A stretch of 64,000 bases of DNA from Perkinsela sp. pyNocScin1 (lineage: Eukaryota; Euglenozoa; Kinetoplastea; Prokinetoplastida; Perkinselidae): positions 434,001 to 498,000 of the forward strand of contig CAXHTR010000004.1 of assembly GCA_964019655.1 (NCBI GenBank), read 5' to 3'. The position numbers and the translations under genes were made by a program. This document shows positions 49,659-58,985 of the stretch, piece after piece (within the stretch, counting starts at the first letter, position 1; the number at the start of each line of letters is the position of its first letter). The notes beneath the pieces are model-generated. The model ran no database searches. It was not told the DNA's origin and was given only the letters and a program-made list of their open reading frames with translations.

Positions 49659-50163
49659 TGAGAAGAGAAATTGAAGTAAATTGAAGGATTCATGGGAAAA
49701 GAAAACGTGAACAAAACCCAGTAGTAATTGTCATTGAGGTCGCTTGATTTTTTTTCTCTGAACGCTCTGCTCACTTGTCTTTGCCAAAGCTATCACATTC
49801 CACTAAATGCGCATCGCTCATCAATCCCCTTTGTCTTGAAATGGGTTCAGTTTGATTTTTATTCATTCTTCGTAGAAACATTGTTGTCCGTGTTCAGTCT
49901 TTCAATATGAAAGATAGATCAGTACTGACCAACACATTCGCAGCAAAAAATCTCAGCTTGACGTGATTCTCTTTCCAAAACGCGTCCTTATCTGGTACAA
50001 GCGTCAATTTCAGAGAACGTGCATTGTAAAGTTACTGAGAATGATAGCAAAGATAAATATTGCTATCCTTGGAATCCTCTCTGTAAACTCGATTCGTCAA
50101 TCTATCTCTCATTCTATTACTTTCACGCTATTATGTACTATTCTTCTGCCCTCAGCGCTCTCA
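49659..50163. other. Intergenic gap
   Basis: No relic is seen on either strand. Confidence 0.35.
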
Positions 50164-50985
50164 TTAGTAAAATTCTTCAATCTGAGCCCCATTTTCGTCG
50201 ATCGCCGCTTCGATACAGTTCCCTGAACGCATCAAAAGAACATCGATCAAAGCACGCTTCACCTGTGCGGTTCCCGACAGCTGATTCTCCTGGAGGTCGA
50301 TGAGACCGATTCCTCCCGGTGGATGGAGCATGACGATACTCCCCGTGAACGCGTTATCTCTCAATATGAGGATAGCCAGCCCGCTTGGAAGATGCTCAAG
50401 ATTGAGTTCCCCCGAGAACTCGTTGAACGAGATGTTAAGCTCGTAGATTGATGCGGGTAGTGCATCAAGCCGAACGTTTCCATGGCACTCGTTCCGTGGC
50501 ATTCGAAAATTCTCCAGTTTGTCAGGAAAAGCTGTGAAGTCGCACGTTCCCTGCAGTGCACATGCCTCAAGAGTGCAGAACTGCAGTGCGCGCGGTAGGG
50601 ATGCAATTTTCATGGGCTCATCAATGCACACATGATTGAGAAGGAGAACCTCAATGGATTCTGGAAGGTTATTCACGCTGTTGACCCCCAGGCTGTGGTC
50701 ACTTTTGAGGTCAATTAATCGGACATTTGGCGGCGTAAAGTCAAGGTTCAGGTCTCCAGCGTTATGTTTCAGCATAATTCCTTCTACTTTGCCATCCATG
50801 TTGCAGTCAATATTCATCCATTCGCACATTGGTAGAAAGTCTCCGTTTTCGTCTCGGAACGCTTGCTTTGCAAAGTCGGATAATCCCTGGATGAGGAGCT
50901 CCATTCGTTGCTGCTGTGAGAGATTTTCGAGGTTTACACGGCCAAGCGGGTCGTGGGTGAGAAGGCAGGCGGAGAAGATTCGCAT
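50164..50985 (-). CDS. LRR protein with complete Cys N-cap
   Basis: 273 residues with leader MRIFSACLLTHD. PLGRVNLENLSQQQRMELLIQGLSD. The cap is PMCEWMNIDCNMDG, both cysteines present, one of few such caps among minus-strand genes outside E and H. About six LRRs; the second and third are irregular (NLPESIEVLLLNHVC, SLPRALQFCTLEAC) with cysteine at the asparagine position. The last is LHPPGGIGLIDLQENQLSGTA in two-part form. The C-cap is AAIDENGAQIEEF. Confidence 0.93.
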   Translation of the reverse strand: MRIFSACLLTHDPLGRVNLENLSQQQRMELLIQGLSDFAKQAFRDENGDFLPMCEWMNIDCNMDGKVEGIMLKHNAGDLNLDFTPPNVRLIDLKSDHSLGVNSVNNLPESIEVLLLNHVCIDEPMKIASLPRALQFCTLEACALQGTCDFTAFPDKLENFRMPRNECHGNVRLDALPASIYELNISFNEFSGELNLEHLPSGLAILILRDNAFTGSIVMLHPPGGIGLIDLQENQLSGTAQVKRALIDVLLMRSGNCIEAAIDENGAQIEEFY

Positions 50986-51700
50986 GACTTGTATAATATC
51001 AATAGAGTAAAGAGGGGTTAATGACTTCTCCAGTATTTTTTAATCATGGTACGACTACCTTTAGAGAGCGCACTGAAAGATGCACTGCTCACAAGTCATT
51101 GAACAATTTGTTGATTCGAATGTCAAAATAATCTTATTTACCAATAATTTACATGTCAAAGGAAAGAAAACATCCCATTAACCACAATGCACGCTGGATT
51201 TGCTCTTCATCTCTATGCAAAATTTGCTCCTGCATGATATTTACGAAATGCGAAGATTTTGTCTTTCGGAATGCTTACACGTGATTTATTCGAGTGTGCT
51301 TAAAAGTGTTTAAAAATATCCTTCCGATAAGTTGAGGCCATTTGCAGTCCAAGTTTATCATGCTGATGAGAAGCGTCACTGGTCTTGTACGCATCAGTGC
51401 CTGTTCTATGTCTTTGCTGCATGCATGAAGATCACAGATTTTTTTAACTCACCCTTATTAACTCACTCACTTACTCGTGTGCGCGAGGAAGGATTTCGTG
51501 TCCTTTGGCAGCTTTCAGTGTCGATCGATGCCATTGATGATGCGACGCCATATTTTTCACATGCATTTGAATCTTAAAAGGATGAGAGCTACGAAAGAGA
51601 ACGTGCATTGAATCTTTCAGATCCACAACGCAAGCTTTATCTCGCAGGATATTTTTATTCCAACTTATTTTTCATGTACCCATTTTCGTTCGACCAGCGC
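50986..51700. other. Intergenic gap with TAACTCAC repeats
   Basis: Near 51450-51478 the sequence TTAACTCACCC, TTAACTCACTCAC and TTACTC form an imperfect short direct repeat. No relic or RNA gene is seen in the 715 bases. Confidence 0.4.
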
Positions 51701-52492
51701 TCAGAATTTGTCAATGAAGAATCGAACCCCTATCGGCTTGCAATTCTCCCCGCTCAAGCTTTTCACGCTCCCATGATGCTTGGAGCTCAAGCAAATCTTT
51801 GTGAAGTCATGCGCTGGGTCACCAATGATGACATCAGTCTCGAACGCATTGTCCTGGAAGGTGACACTTCCCAACCGCGGGGGAATCGGGCTCAGAAATA
51901 TTTTTCCCGTAAACGAGTTGTGGGCAAGCCCAAGATTCTCGATGCTTTCTGGTAGCGAACTGAGATTCAATGTCCCGCAGAATTTGTTCGTTTCTGCTTG
52001 AAACATGCGCACGCTATATCCAAGGAACTCGAGCTGCAGACTGCCCTCGAACTCGTTGTTCGAGATGTCAATGTGCTGGATTTCGCTTGGAAGACCGCTC
52101 ACATCAAATGTCCCGAAAAAGGCGTTGAAGGGGACTTCAAATGCGGACAGAGGACGGGGAAGGCCGTGTGTGTCTACTGTGCCCTTGCAGCCCGAGAATA
52201 AAAGCATGATTTTTTCGACTGTGGCAGGGACGAATTCAAGATTGATGCTTCCATTCAGCGGCGTCTCAAAGGTCGCATGCTCGATATGCACGACAGTGAC
52301 GTCATCCTTGTCGTTGAACGTAAGAATGGACCATTCGTGAAAATCGCGGAATTCGCCACTACGATCTTTCAGGTAATATGCTGACTCGATATTTTCGACG
52401 AGAAGCTCGAGCATGGACTGCGTTGGAAGGTTCTCTTTGCTAAACTTGCCGGCTGGGTCAATGGCGGTAAAGGCTGAAAAGAGCGAATGCAT
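51701..52492 (-). CDS. Subgroup G LRR protein
   Basis: 263 residues from the ATG at 52492 (MHSLFSAFTAID); the frame continues upstream to a TTG. AGKFSKENLPTQSMLELLVENIES has lost LGR in favour of AGKF. The cap is DFHEWSILTFNDK, cysteine-free but with the W-S-I-L core of 45145 and 54882. About six LRRs follow, e.g. FEGSLQLEFLGYSVRMFQA, with LP replaced. The end is SLSGENCKPIGVRFF, a G-x-x-x-K-P cap. Confidence 0.92.
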   Translation of the reverse strand: MHSLFSAFTAIDPAGKFSKENLPTQSMLELLVENIESAYYLKDRSGEFRDFHEWSILTFNDKDDVTVVHIEHATFETPLNGSINLEFVPATVEKIMLLFSGCKGTVDTHGLPRPLSAFEVPFNAFFGTFDVSGLPSEIQHIDISNNEFEGSLQLEFLGYSVRMFQAETNKFCGTLNLSSLPESIENLGLAHNSFTGKIFLSPIPPRLGSVTFQDNAFETDVIIGDPAHDFTKICLSSKHHGSVKSLSGENCKPIGVRFFIDKF

Positions 52493-52654
52493 GTTAGTCT
52501 GTAGAAATAATGAAACAAATGAAGGCAAAAGGCCATCGCTCGGGAAAGTAAGAGCAGGTCGTACCCCTGAATTCAATATTTGAGAGATCTGGAACTCAGT
52601 TCTGAAGGATAATTTTTGTTGCCGAGGCTCTCTATTACTTCACTCCAATAACGT

Positions 52655-53572
52655 TCATACTTCCACTACTTCTTCTATTTGATTTCCCCGAAGATCCACA
52701 AAAATCTTCATGTCTCTGTGCATGATGATGCACACCCGCAGCAAATTGTCTCGGATATCGATGCGTGTCCGCCAGAGCTCCCGCACCTCAAATTTGCCGT
52801 CAAAGCGATTTGCCTCAAGCTTCAATTCCTCCAGACGCTTCGGAAGGTTTTCTATAATGATATCACCACGGAGCGCATTTTCTCCCAGATAGACCTGCTT
52901 CAACGACTTCGGGAGCTTGTTGAGCACAATACCTCCCGAAAAATTGTTCTTGCTGAGAGACAAACGCTCGAGCTTCGCTGGCAGGTGCTCCAAATCCAGT
53001 GTTCCCTCGAGGCAGTTCTCCGCGAGGTCCAGATTGCGGAGCACCGCTGGCAGAGCAGTGAGCGAAACACTCCCACAAAATTGATTTCGATGTGCACACA
53101 GAACTTCCAGCTGTGTCGGTAAAATTTCGAGATTGACAGTCCCGTGAAACTGGCCCGATATCAAAGCAAGGCTGATCAGCCCTGGTGGAAGCCCCTCCCA
53201 GTCGACTTCACCATTAATCGGACTCTTCACAAGATGCAGCAGCCGAAGGCTCTGCGGTAAGTCTCTCGTATCCAAGGTCGCTGTCAGTCCTGTGTTAATA
53301 ACTTTGAATTCAGTCATTTGACGCGGGAGGTGCGCAAAGGAGAATGATCCGCTCTTCACCGAAACAAACCAAAATCTGTCAACATCGCCATCTGGGTGCA
53401 ACTTGACGCGAAACCACTTGGCAATGTCATGAAAGTCACCATTATCGTCTTGCAAGCGCCCGTGGGGCATATCTTGGACGAGCAGCTCCATCATCTGCTG
53501 ATCGGAGAGTGCGTTGGCGTCAAATCGTCCAAGGGGGTCTGCCGTGAGTGATTCTAGCATATAAAAGTACAT
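52655..53572 (-). CDS. LRR protein downstream of a palindrome
   Basis: 305 residues from the ATG at 53572 (MYFYMLESLTAD); ATGs at 53560 and 53650 are possible, but the last would place the palindrome at 53573-53609 inside the protein. LGRFDANALSDQQMMELLVQDMPHG. The cap is DIAKWFRVKLHPD, no cysteine. About eight LRRs follow, including LEGTLDLEHLPAKLERLSL. There is no DENG cap: the end is KIFVDLRGNQIEEVVEV, shared in pattern with 41498. Confidence 0.92.
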   Translation of the reverse strand: MYFYMLESLTADPLGRFDANALSDQQMMELLVQDMPHGRLQDDNGDFHDIAKWFRVKLHPDGDVDRFWFVSVKSGSFSFAHLPRQMTEFKVINTGLTATLDTRDLPQSLRLLHLVKSPINGEVDWEGLPPGLISLALISGQFHGTVNLEILPTQLEVLCAHRNQFCGSVSLTALPAVLRNLDLAENCLEGTLDLEHLPAKLERLSLSKNNFSGGIVLNKLPKSLKQVYLGENALRGDIIIENLPKRLEELKLEANRFDGKFEVRELWRTRIDIRDNLLRVCIIMHRDMKIFVDLRGNQIEEVVEV

Positions 53573-53609
53573 TAATTTTGAGTTAAAAGAATATTTTAAC
53601 TCAAAATTA
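53573..53609. repeat. Perfect inverted repeat, 16-base arms
   Basis: TAATTTTGAGTTAAAA (53573-53588) is followed by the loop GAATA and the exact reverse complement at 53594-53609. It touches the preferred ATG (53572, minus strand), so it would form a strong hairpin in the 5' leader of the 52655 gene. Confidence 0.9.
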
Positions 53610-53741
53610 GGAGATGTTGGACCTACTTGATTATTGATCCTGGAGGACATACGTATTTTACCTTAAAAAGTATGACATCTTTGGCAGATCTCAATGGACA
53701 GATTCCTGTAGTTTGAGCTTCTTGAACCTCTTGCAACAATT

Positions 53742-54128
53742 ATGACTCATACACTTTTACTTCTTCTGACATCTATTAGCACAGATAATTCGATAATCGG
53801 TGTGACTACGTCTTCAAAGGCATGCAAGAACTTCAATTCCCTCATCCTGTCAGTGCCTCAGACTATACGGGGACCAGAGCGGTTTGTATGCATTGCATCC
53901 CATTCATGGAAGATGTGCCTGTACCATTATCAGTACTACGCTTGCCAGCAGAATACGATTGGCATTTTGCGAATGATGAATGCCACTTTTATGTTCCTCT
54001 GTGGCTACAATGTTACGCTTGAAGATCTGCATCAACCTTTAAAGCCGAAGCTCAAGATTTTAAGCAGGGGCCATTTTCGAGATGTGTCTTCTTCAAAACA
54101 CTTTGAACGCCATTTCGATAATTTTTGA
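53742..54128 (+). CDS. Uncertain plus-strand ORF with a leader-like start
   Basis: A 128-codon frame opposite in direction to the block around it. It begins MTHTLLLLLTSISTD, close in style to family leaders, and has W and C residues in a loose cap-like order (HSWKMCLYHYQYYAC). No LRR follows. It may be a relic of a subgroup E gene or chance. Not recognised otherwise. Confidence 0.25.
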   Translation: MTHTLLLLLTSISTDNSIIGVTTSSKACKNFNSLILSVPQTIRGPERFVCIASHSWKMCLYHYQYYACQQNTIGILRMMNATFMFLCGYNVTLEDLHQPLKPKLKILSRGHFRDVSSSKHFERHFDNF

Positions 54129-54353
54129 GTGTCAGAGGCTTGTCATGCGCTCGCTTAACTAATCGCATGAGATTGAAATAGGCACCTTACTAAAGAACGT
54201 GTGTAAGATTGAAGATTGTCGAAGGTTGCTGCAGCAGACATTTCCGTACTCGAGACCGAAAAAATATAACTCAGTATACAGTGAGAGCACGATTGCAACA
54301 GCATGTGGAGCAAATATTGCTATACTTTTACAAAACTTCTTCTGTGCTTTTTT

Positions 54354-54533
54354 CTATTCAATAGCTGCCCTTCTCTGAGTCCACACTATACCCGCCTCAA
54401 AGCGATGCTTCTCCCCATTTTCATCAACAACGGCCGAGAGCCTATTATTTCCAAACCGCACAGCGCTTATCTTTGCGTTCACTTCCTTCAAAAGCACTGC
54501 AGTTCCCGACAGCTTATTTTCACCAAAGACTCA
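54354..54533 (-). pseudogene. C-terminal relic of an LRR gene
   Basis: After a TGA at 54533-54531, the minus strand reads VFGENKLSGTAVLLKE, then AVRFGNNRLSAVVDENGEKHRFE and a tail to TAG at 54356-54354. This is a last half-repeat plus a complete DENG C-cap of subgroup A type, with nothing upstream that I can recognise as LRR. It is an isolated 3' end of a lost gene, too short to show as a long frame. Confidence 0.85.
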
Positions 54534-54881
54534 AAATAAGATTCAAATATTTTACAGTCGATTCAGTGAGTCAGCAATTCTTTACAATGAATCGCCCTGG
54601 CAGAAATCCATCGCGCCTTATCTTCAGGCCTTGGACCAACCCAGATCTTTTATTCTTGAGGTCAAAAATTCGAATCTATTCCATGTCTGATGCTTGGAAA
54701 TTCTCATGAGTAAATAAAAGTTACATTTCCTGGAGAAACATCAAAGCACTTACACCTATACTTAACGCTTCTTTCTTGTCACATTTTCATATTGTACATT
54801 GTGTAAATATTTCATTTCCAGTGAAACTTTGCTCAAAAATCAAAGAGTCGCTCCATTTTCTCTTCAATTTCCTCCTCACTT
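54534..54881. other. Gap upstream of the C-terminal relic
   Basis: Expected to hold the lost body of the relic, but no LRR core is visible. Confidence 0.3.
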
Positions 54882-55727
54882 TCACTTGCAGAGCCCTTTG
54901 AACACGATTTCGTTACCTGCGTACTTGGCTCCATCTTGGCCGAAAACGCGTTCATGCAGTGCTGCATCGAGCAGGAGCATATGAAGTCTGTTCGGGTGCT
55001 CCACAGTGGCCTTCTCAACAGAGAGGAGGTTTTCGTGGAGCTCAGCGTGGTGCAGCGTCTTGGGAATGTTGATGAGCGTGATTTGCCCTTCAAACCCGTT
55101 GTTCGCGAGATTGAGCGAGACGAGATGCTCTGGGAGCTGACTGAGACGCAAACTCCCTGTAAAGGCGTTGCTATGCGCTCCAAAGTGCATAAGGGCATTT
55201 GGGAGGTGCTCAAGATGGACACTGCCCTCCATCGCGTTGTGGGAAATATAAATGACCTCCAGCGTCGGCGGGAGATCGGCTGTTTCGAACATCCCGAAAA
55301 ACTTGTTGCTCTGCAGATCGAGCGTTTTGAGCTCTCGTGGGAGATCCCGCGTTGCAATCGTTCCTTTCAGGAACATATGGTCGATGCGCAGCAATGTCAC
55401 CGTCGGTGGCACGTACTGCAGGTCGATCGACCCGCCCTCGTTAAAGCAGATCCTCTCAATCGACCAATCATCGTCGTCGTCATCAAAAAAGCCCATGTTT
55501 ATGTCAAAGGCTGCGTTATTCATTTCTATGGAGCGAACACGATTGTATCTATCAAAATCTAAGATGGACCACTTTTTGATATCGGTGAAGTTATCGTTGC
55601 TGTCCTTTGCAATGGCAACATCTGTGAGGTCGCCGACGAGCAGCTCCATGAGGTCTTGGTCGGAGAGCGAAGATTTGTCGAAGCGGGCGAGCATGCTTGG
55701 GTTGATAGAGAGGGTGAGTGTGAGCAT
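54882..55727 (-). CDS. Subgroup G LRR protein
   Basis: 281 residues with leader MLTLTLSIN. MLARFDKSSLSDQDLMELLVGDLTD (LAR replaces LGR). The cap is DIKKWSILDFDRY, cysteine-free. An acidic loop (GFFDDDDDDWSIERI) precedes about six LRRs, as in 45145. The end is FGQDGAKYAGNEIVF, the same as in 46173. An acidic loop followed by a short LRR domain is the signature of this subgroup. Confidence 0.93.
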   Translation of the reverse strand: MLTLTLSINPSMLARFDKSSLSDQDLMELLVGDLTDVAIAKDSNDNFTDIKKWSILDFDRYNRVRSIEMNNAAFDINMGFFDDDDDDWSIERICFNEGGSIDLQYVPPTVTLLRIDHMFLKGTIATRDLPRELKTLDLQSNKFFGMFETADLPPTLEVIYISHNAMEGSVHLEHLPNALMHFGAHSNAFTGSLRLSQLPEHLVSLNLANNGFEGQITLINIPKTLHHAELHENLLSVEKATVEHPNRLHMLLLDAALHERVFGQDGAKYAGNEIVFKGLCK

Positions 55728-56011
55728 TTACGAGTAAGAAATGAGAAAAAAACTTAGTGTTATGCTTTCGAGGATTTCTTCCTTGCATTTATGAATGAAG
55801 ACCTGTCCATGTTCGAGAGAGCGAACACAGAGAAAATTTATGACGCTTAATTCAGTTTGATGTATGTTTCACTTTTATTGTATATGGCCCTTATACTCAA
55901 TTTGAGTATGAGCTTCAATCTATGGGAAATGACTTATTTTTGTTTCGTTGATCATATTAACTTCTTATTTAAGATTTTCATAGTAACTTCTTAGTTGTTT
56001 CGTTTCAATAT

Positions 56012-56896
56012 TCATCTTTTTCCGAAGATATCATATGCCCTCTGACTCTGCATCAATCGTGCCGATAAATAATGCCTACTGCCCTGCTCATCCTGAAAGG
56101 CGCTCAAACGGTTCTTTTGAAGCAAGAGAATACGGTGATCCCGCACTGCCTTCGGTAAGATAGCTGTCCCTGACAGATTGTTATTGGATATGTCAAGCAT
56201 CACGCAGTCAGATATACCTGTGAGGACACATGACCCACTAAAATTATTGAACGAAAGGTCTATTTTCCGAAGATCTACCGGAAGATTTGAGATATGAATG
56301 GGCCCGGTTAGAACATTTCGACTGAGATCTAGCCTGAACAGAGATGCGGGTAAGTGATTCAGGTTTAGTGTCCCTACAAGGTGATTACTACATGCAACGA
56401 GTGATTCAAGTTTACCAGGAAGCACAGTTAAATCACAAGTGCCTTCAAAAAAGGACTCAGTAGCGATAAAAACCTTGAGACTACGCGGAATATCTTTCGT
56501 CTCTAACGTACATCGAAGTCTACTGCTAAAGATGCCAAATTTTTCGAGGCCCAACGGGAGATCAGACATATGAACTTCGCCATTGCATTGGAAGGCATGC
56601 ATCAAAAAACTCTTCAATTTTGATGGAATATACCCAAAATTGAGTTTGTGGAGATCTTTCACTGATGTTTTGATTTCCATCTTGATCAAATTTCCATCTT
56701 CATCGCATTCGGCACCTTTCCAATCGCACACGTCGACGTACACTGATGAATCAGATTCAGAGATCGTGACTCCTAATTTGCGCTTTTGTTCTGCAGTACA
56801 GTTTTCAAAGAATATCTCAAAGCATGCTTGGTCTGACAGCAGCGTGTAGTCAAGGCGGCCAAGCGACGGGTCGACGCACAGAAGAGTATGGTACAT
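56012..56896 (-). CDS. Subgroup H LRR protein with Cys cap
   Basis: 294 residues with leader MYHTLLCVD. SLGRLDYTLLSDQACFEIFFENC. The N-cap DVCDWKGAECDEDG is complete. The first LRR is preceded by FGYIPSKLKSFLM. About seven LRRs follow, with cysteines in some (LRCTLETKDIPRSLKVFI, FEGTCDLTVLPGKLESLV). The C-cap is SAFQDEQGSRHYLS. Adjacent 57173 has the same order of features. Confidence 0.95.
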   Translation of the reverse strand: MYHTLLCVDPSLGRLDYTLLSDQACFEIFFENCTAEQKRKLGVTISESDSSVYVDVCDWKGAECDEDGNLIKMEIKTSVKDLHKLNFGYIPSKLKSFLMHAFQCNGEVHMSDLPLGLEKFGIFSSRLRCTLETKDIPRSLKVFIATESFFEGTCDLTVLPGKLESLVACSNHLVGTLNLNHLPASLFRLDLSRNVLTGPIHISNLPVDLRKIDLSFNNFSGSCVLTGISDCVMLDISNNNLSGTAILPKAVRDHRILLLQKNRLSAFQDEQGSRHYLSARLMQSQRAYDIFGKR

Positions 56897-57172
56897 TGAT
56901 AGAATGACACAAGGAAATTTATGGAAAATACAGCATTGCTCCTCAGCACAAGTCGTTCATATGGTCTTCGCACTCATTTTTACAAAATTAAGCTTTCTGA
57001 TTATATTGAGTATGATAATAGCCGTTGTCGCAACGACTGTAATGTGGTAAAGTAATGCGTCTGCTTTTATAGCTTTTGAAAAGTATATTGCGTCGATATC
57101 AATGTATTTGTAGATTTGATTGGTCACAAGATTGATTTGAATAGTTTTCAGTTATTTTTTGCAAATATTCCA

Positions 57173-58051
57173 CTAGTTCTGCTGCTCAAGAATATATTCT
57201 TCAAAGCGATGCGCCTTACCCTTTTCATTTTCGACGGCAGTGAAGTTATTGCTCCCGAGTGATATGAATTGAAACCCAAAGAGAGCATCCGGCAGAATTG
57301 CTGTCCCTGCAAGATTGTTATTGGAAACATTCAAATGCTTGAAGCCGCCAGGCAGGTGTGTGATGGTGCAGGACCCACAAAATTCATTGTACGAAAGGTC
57401 CAGTCCTCGAAGGGCCTCCGGGAGATTATCGATATGAACGGGGCCGGTGAGCAAGTTGGTCGAGAGAATGAGCACCGTGAGCGACTGAGGCAAATTATGC
57501 AGATTGATTGTTCCAGTGATAAAGTTTTGTTCTATTCTGAATCGCTTGAGATGAGAAGGGAGAGCGTTCAAGTCACAGGTTCCATCGAATTTGCATTCGG
57601 TAACGCTCAGTGAGAGAAGGCCTCTGGGAATTTCTTGTGTCTCGAGCGTGCAGCGAAGCTTACTACTCTCAATCAAAAGATGCAAGAGCCCTTTCGGGAG
57701 ATGAGACATATCGATATTGCCAGCACAGTCACATTGGGACATTTTTAAGCCCATCAACTTGGAGGGAATATAGCCAAAATTGAAATGTTGCTTTCCGACA
57801 GATTCGCGATCATCGCATGAATTCTCAATTTTCATCCAAAGCAAGGTTCCAGCTTCATCGCACTTTGCGCCTTTCCAATCGCAAACGTCTCTGAAAGCAG
57901 AAGTATCAGTTTTACTTATCAAAATCTCCAGTTTTCTTTTTTGTGCTGCGTTGCAGTCTGCAAAGAATATCTCGAAGCATGCTTGGTCTGAGAGCAGCGT
58001 GTAGTCGAGGCGGCTGAGCGAATGATCGCCACAGAGAAGTTTCAGGAGCAT
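57173..58051 (-). CDS. Subgroup H LRR protein, tandem sister of 56012
   Basis: 292 residues with leader MLLKLLCGD. SLSRLDYTLLSDQACFEIFFADC. The N-cap is DVCDWKGAKCDEAG. FGYIPSKLMGLKM and LRCTLETQEIPRGLLSLSV match 56012 repeat for repeat. Seven LRRs; the C-cap is TAVENEKGKAHRFE. On the minus strand a TTTTAG lies six bases before the ATG (AG at 58058-58059). LSR replaces LGR, as in 40162. Confidence 0.95.
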   Translation of the reverse strand: MLLKLLCGDHSLSRLDYTLLSDQACFEIFFADCNAAQKRKLEILISKTDTSAFRDVCDWKGAKCDEAGTLLWMKIENSCDDRESVGKQHFNFGYIPSKLMGLKMSQCDCAGNIDMSHLPKGLLHLLIESSKLRCTLETQEIPRGLLSLSVTECKFDGTCDLNALPSHLKRFRIEQNFITGTINLHNLPQSLTVLILSTNLLTGPVHIDNLPEALRGLDLSYNEFCGSCTITHLPGGFKHLNVSNNNLAGTAILPDALFGFQFISLGSNNFTAVENEKGKAHRFEEYILEQQN

Positions 58052-58057
58052 TTGAGT

Positions 58058-58078
58058 CTAAAACGGAAAATATTTGTC
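58058..58078 (-). promoter_or_regulatory. Candidate trans-splice acceptor for 57173
   Basis: Read on the minus strand, a T-rich stretch ends in CCGTTTTAG, with the AG at 58059-58058, six bases before the ATG. Inference only. Confidence 0.3.
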
Positions 58079-58160
58079 TTAAGATAATAGTCCTTTTCAT
58101 TGATGAGTACCGCACAGAACCCGGGACCCTCTCTCTATCTTCTTGTGAAGTTCAACTCAC

Positions 58161-58985
58161 CTAATCACCAAAGGTCAGCTCAACAAACTTTCGAAAGTAC
58201 TGCATCTCGTACGCCGCCATTTCATCAGTCGATTCACCATTTTCCATTCGAATTCGGGTATCAGGTTTGTCACCTTCCGCAGATTTTATAAAAATCAGCT
58301 GTGGCGGTTTCGTCTTTTGATGTTGAAATCCACTACAACGACACACACTCAGCCTTTCCAGACTCTCTGGCAAAGTTTCGTCCCCAAGAAACACTTTTTC
58401 AATAAAGATCCGGTTACGGATGTGGAGCAGACGTAACCCTCCGGGAAGTGATGCAATAACGACAGATCTGTAGGGTGATGCTGAAAATGCAAAGTACGCC
58501 TCCTCAAGCTTTCTGGGCAGGTCAGCAGTGTTAAAAATGTACAAATCTTCATGCAGTGCCTTTATTGATGAGCTCCCATCAATCACAGGGTACCTCACGC
58601 CGCGAAAGTACACGTAGCGGGCGTCCCTCGGGAGCCCACGATGAGAAAACGATTTCATGTTGCATTCGCTAATGTGCAAATACTGCACGATGCTTGGGAG
58701 GAAGGAGATATCGATAAAGAATGTTACACCCCGCCGTCGAAAGAAAACGATGCCAGTGGCGATACCATCTTCACAGAGCACAAAGCGCCATGAGCAGCAG
58801 TCATCCCTTGTCGAATCTTCGTACAGTGCATGCCTCCACCAGAGGTTTTCGATGTTTTCAGGCAAGACCATGGCACGCTCGATGTATATTTGTTGGAGAT
58901 ATGAAGCCATCGGTTTCGATGAAATTGGGGATGTATCTGCCTGGTGAGTGACGTGCAGTGCGCTTAGAAGCGTAAATGATAGCAT
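58161..58985 (-). CDS. Subgroup E LRR-like protein
   Basis: 274 residues from the ATG at 58985 (MLSFTLLSALHVTHQAD); the frame extends nine bases to TTG. No LGR segment. The N-cap is DDCCSWRFVLCEDG, with an extra adjacent cysteine. Repeats are decayed: FLPSIVQYLHISEC, LPRDARYVYFRG, DLPRKLEEAYFA, SLPGGLRLLHIRNR, TLPESLERLSVCRC. The tail contains a DxRI motif (KPDTRIRMENGES). It is the most cysteine-rich E member and resembles 27679 in order of repeats. Confidence 0.87.
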   Translation of the reverse strand: MLSFTLLSALHVTHQADTSPISSKPMASYLQQIYIERAMVLPENIENLWWRHALYEDSTRDDCCSWRFVLCEDGIATGIVFFRRRGVTFFIDISFLPSIVQYLHISECNMKSFSHRGLPRDARYVYFRGVRYPVIDGSSSIKALHEDLYIFNTADLPRKLEEAYFAFSASPYRSVVIASLPGGLRLLHIRNRIFIEKVFLGDETLPESLERLSVCRCSGFQHQKTKPPQLIFIKSAEGDKPDTRIRMENGESTDEMAAYEMQYFRKFVELTFGD

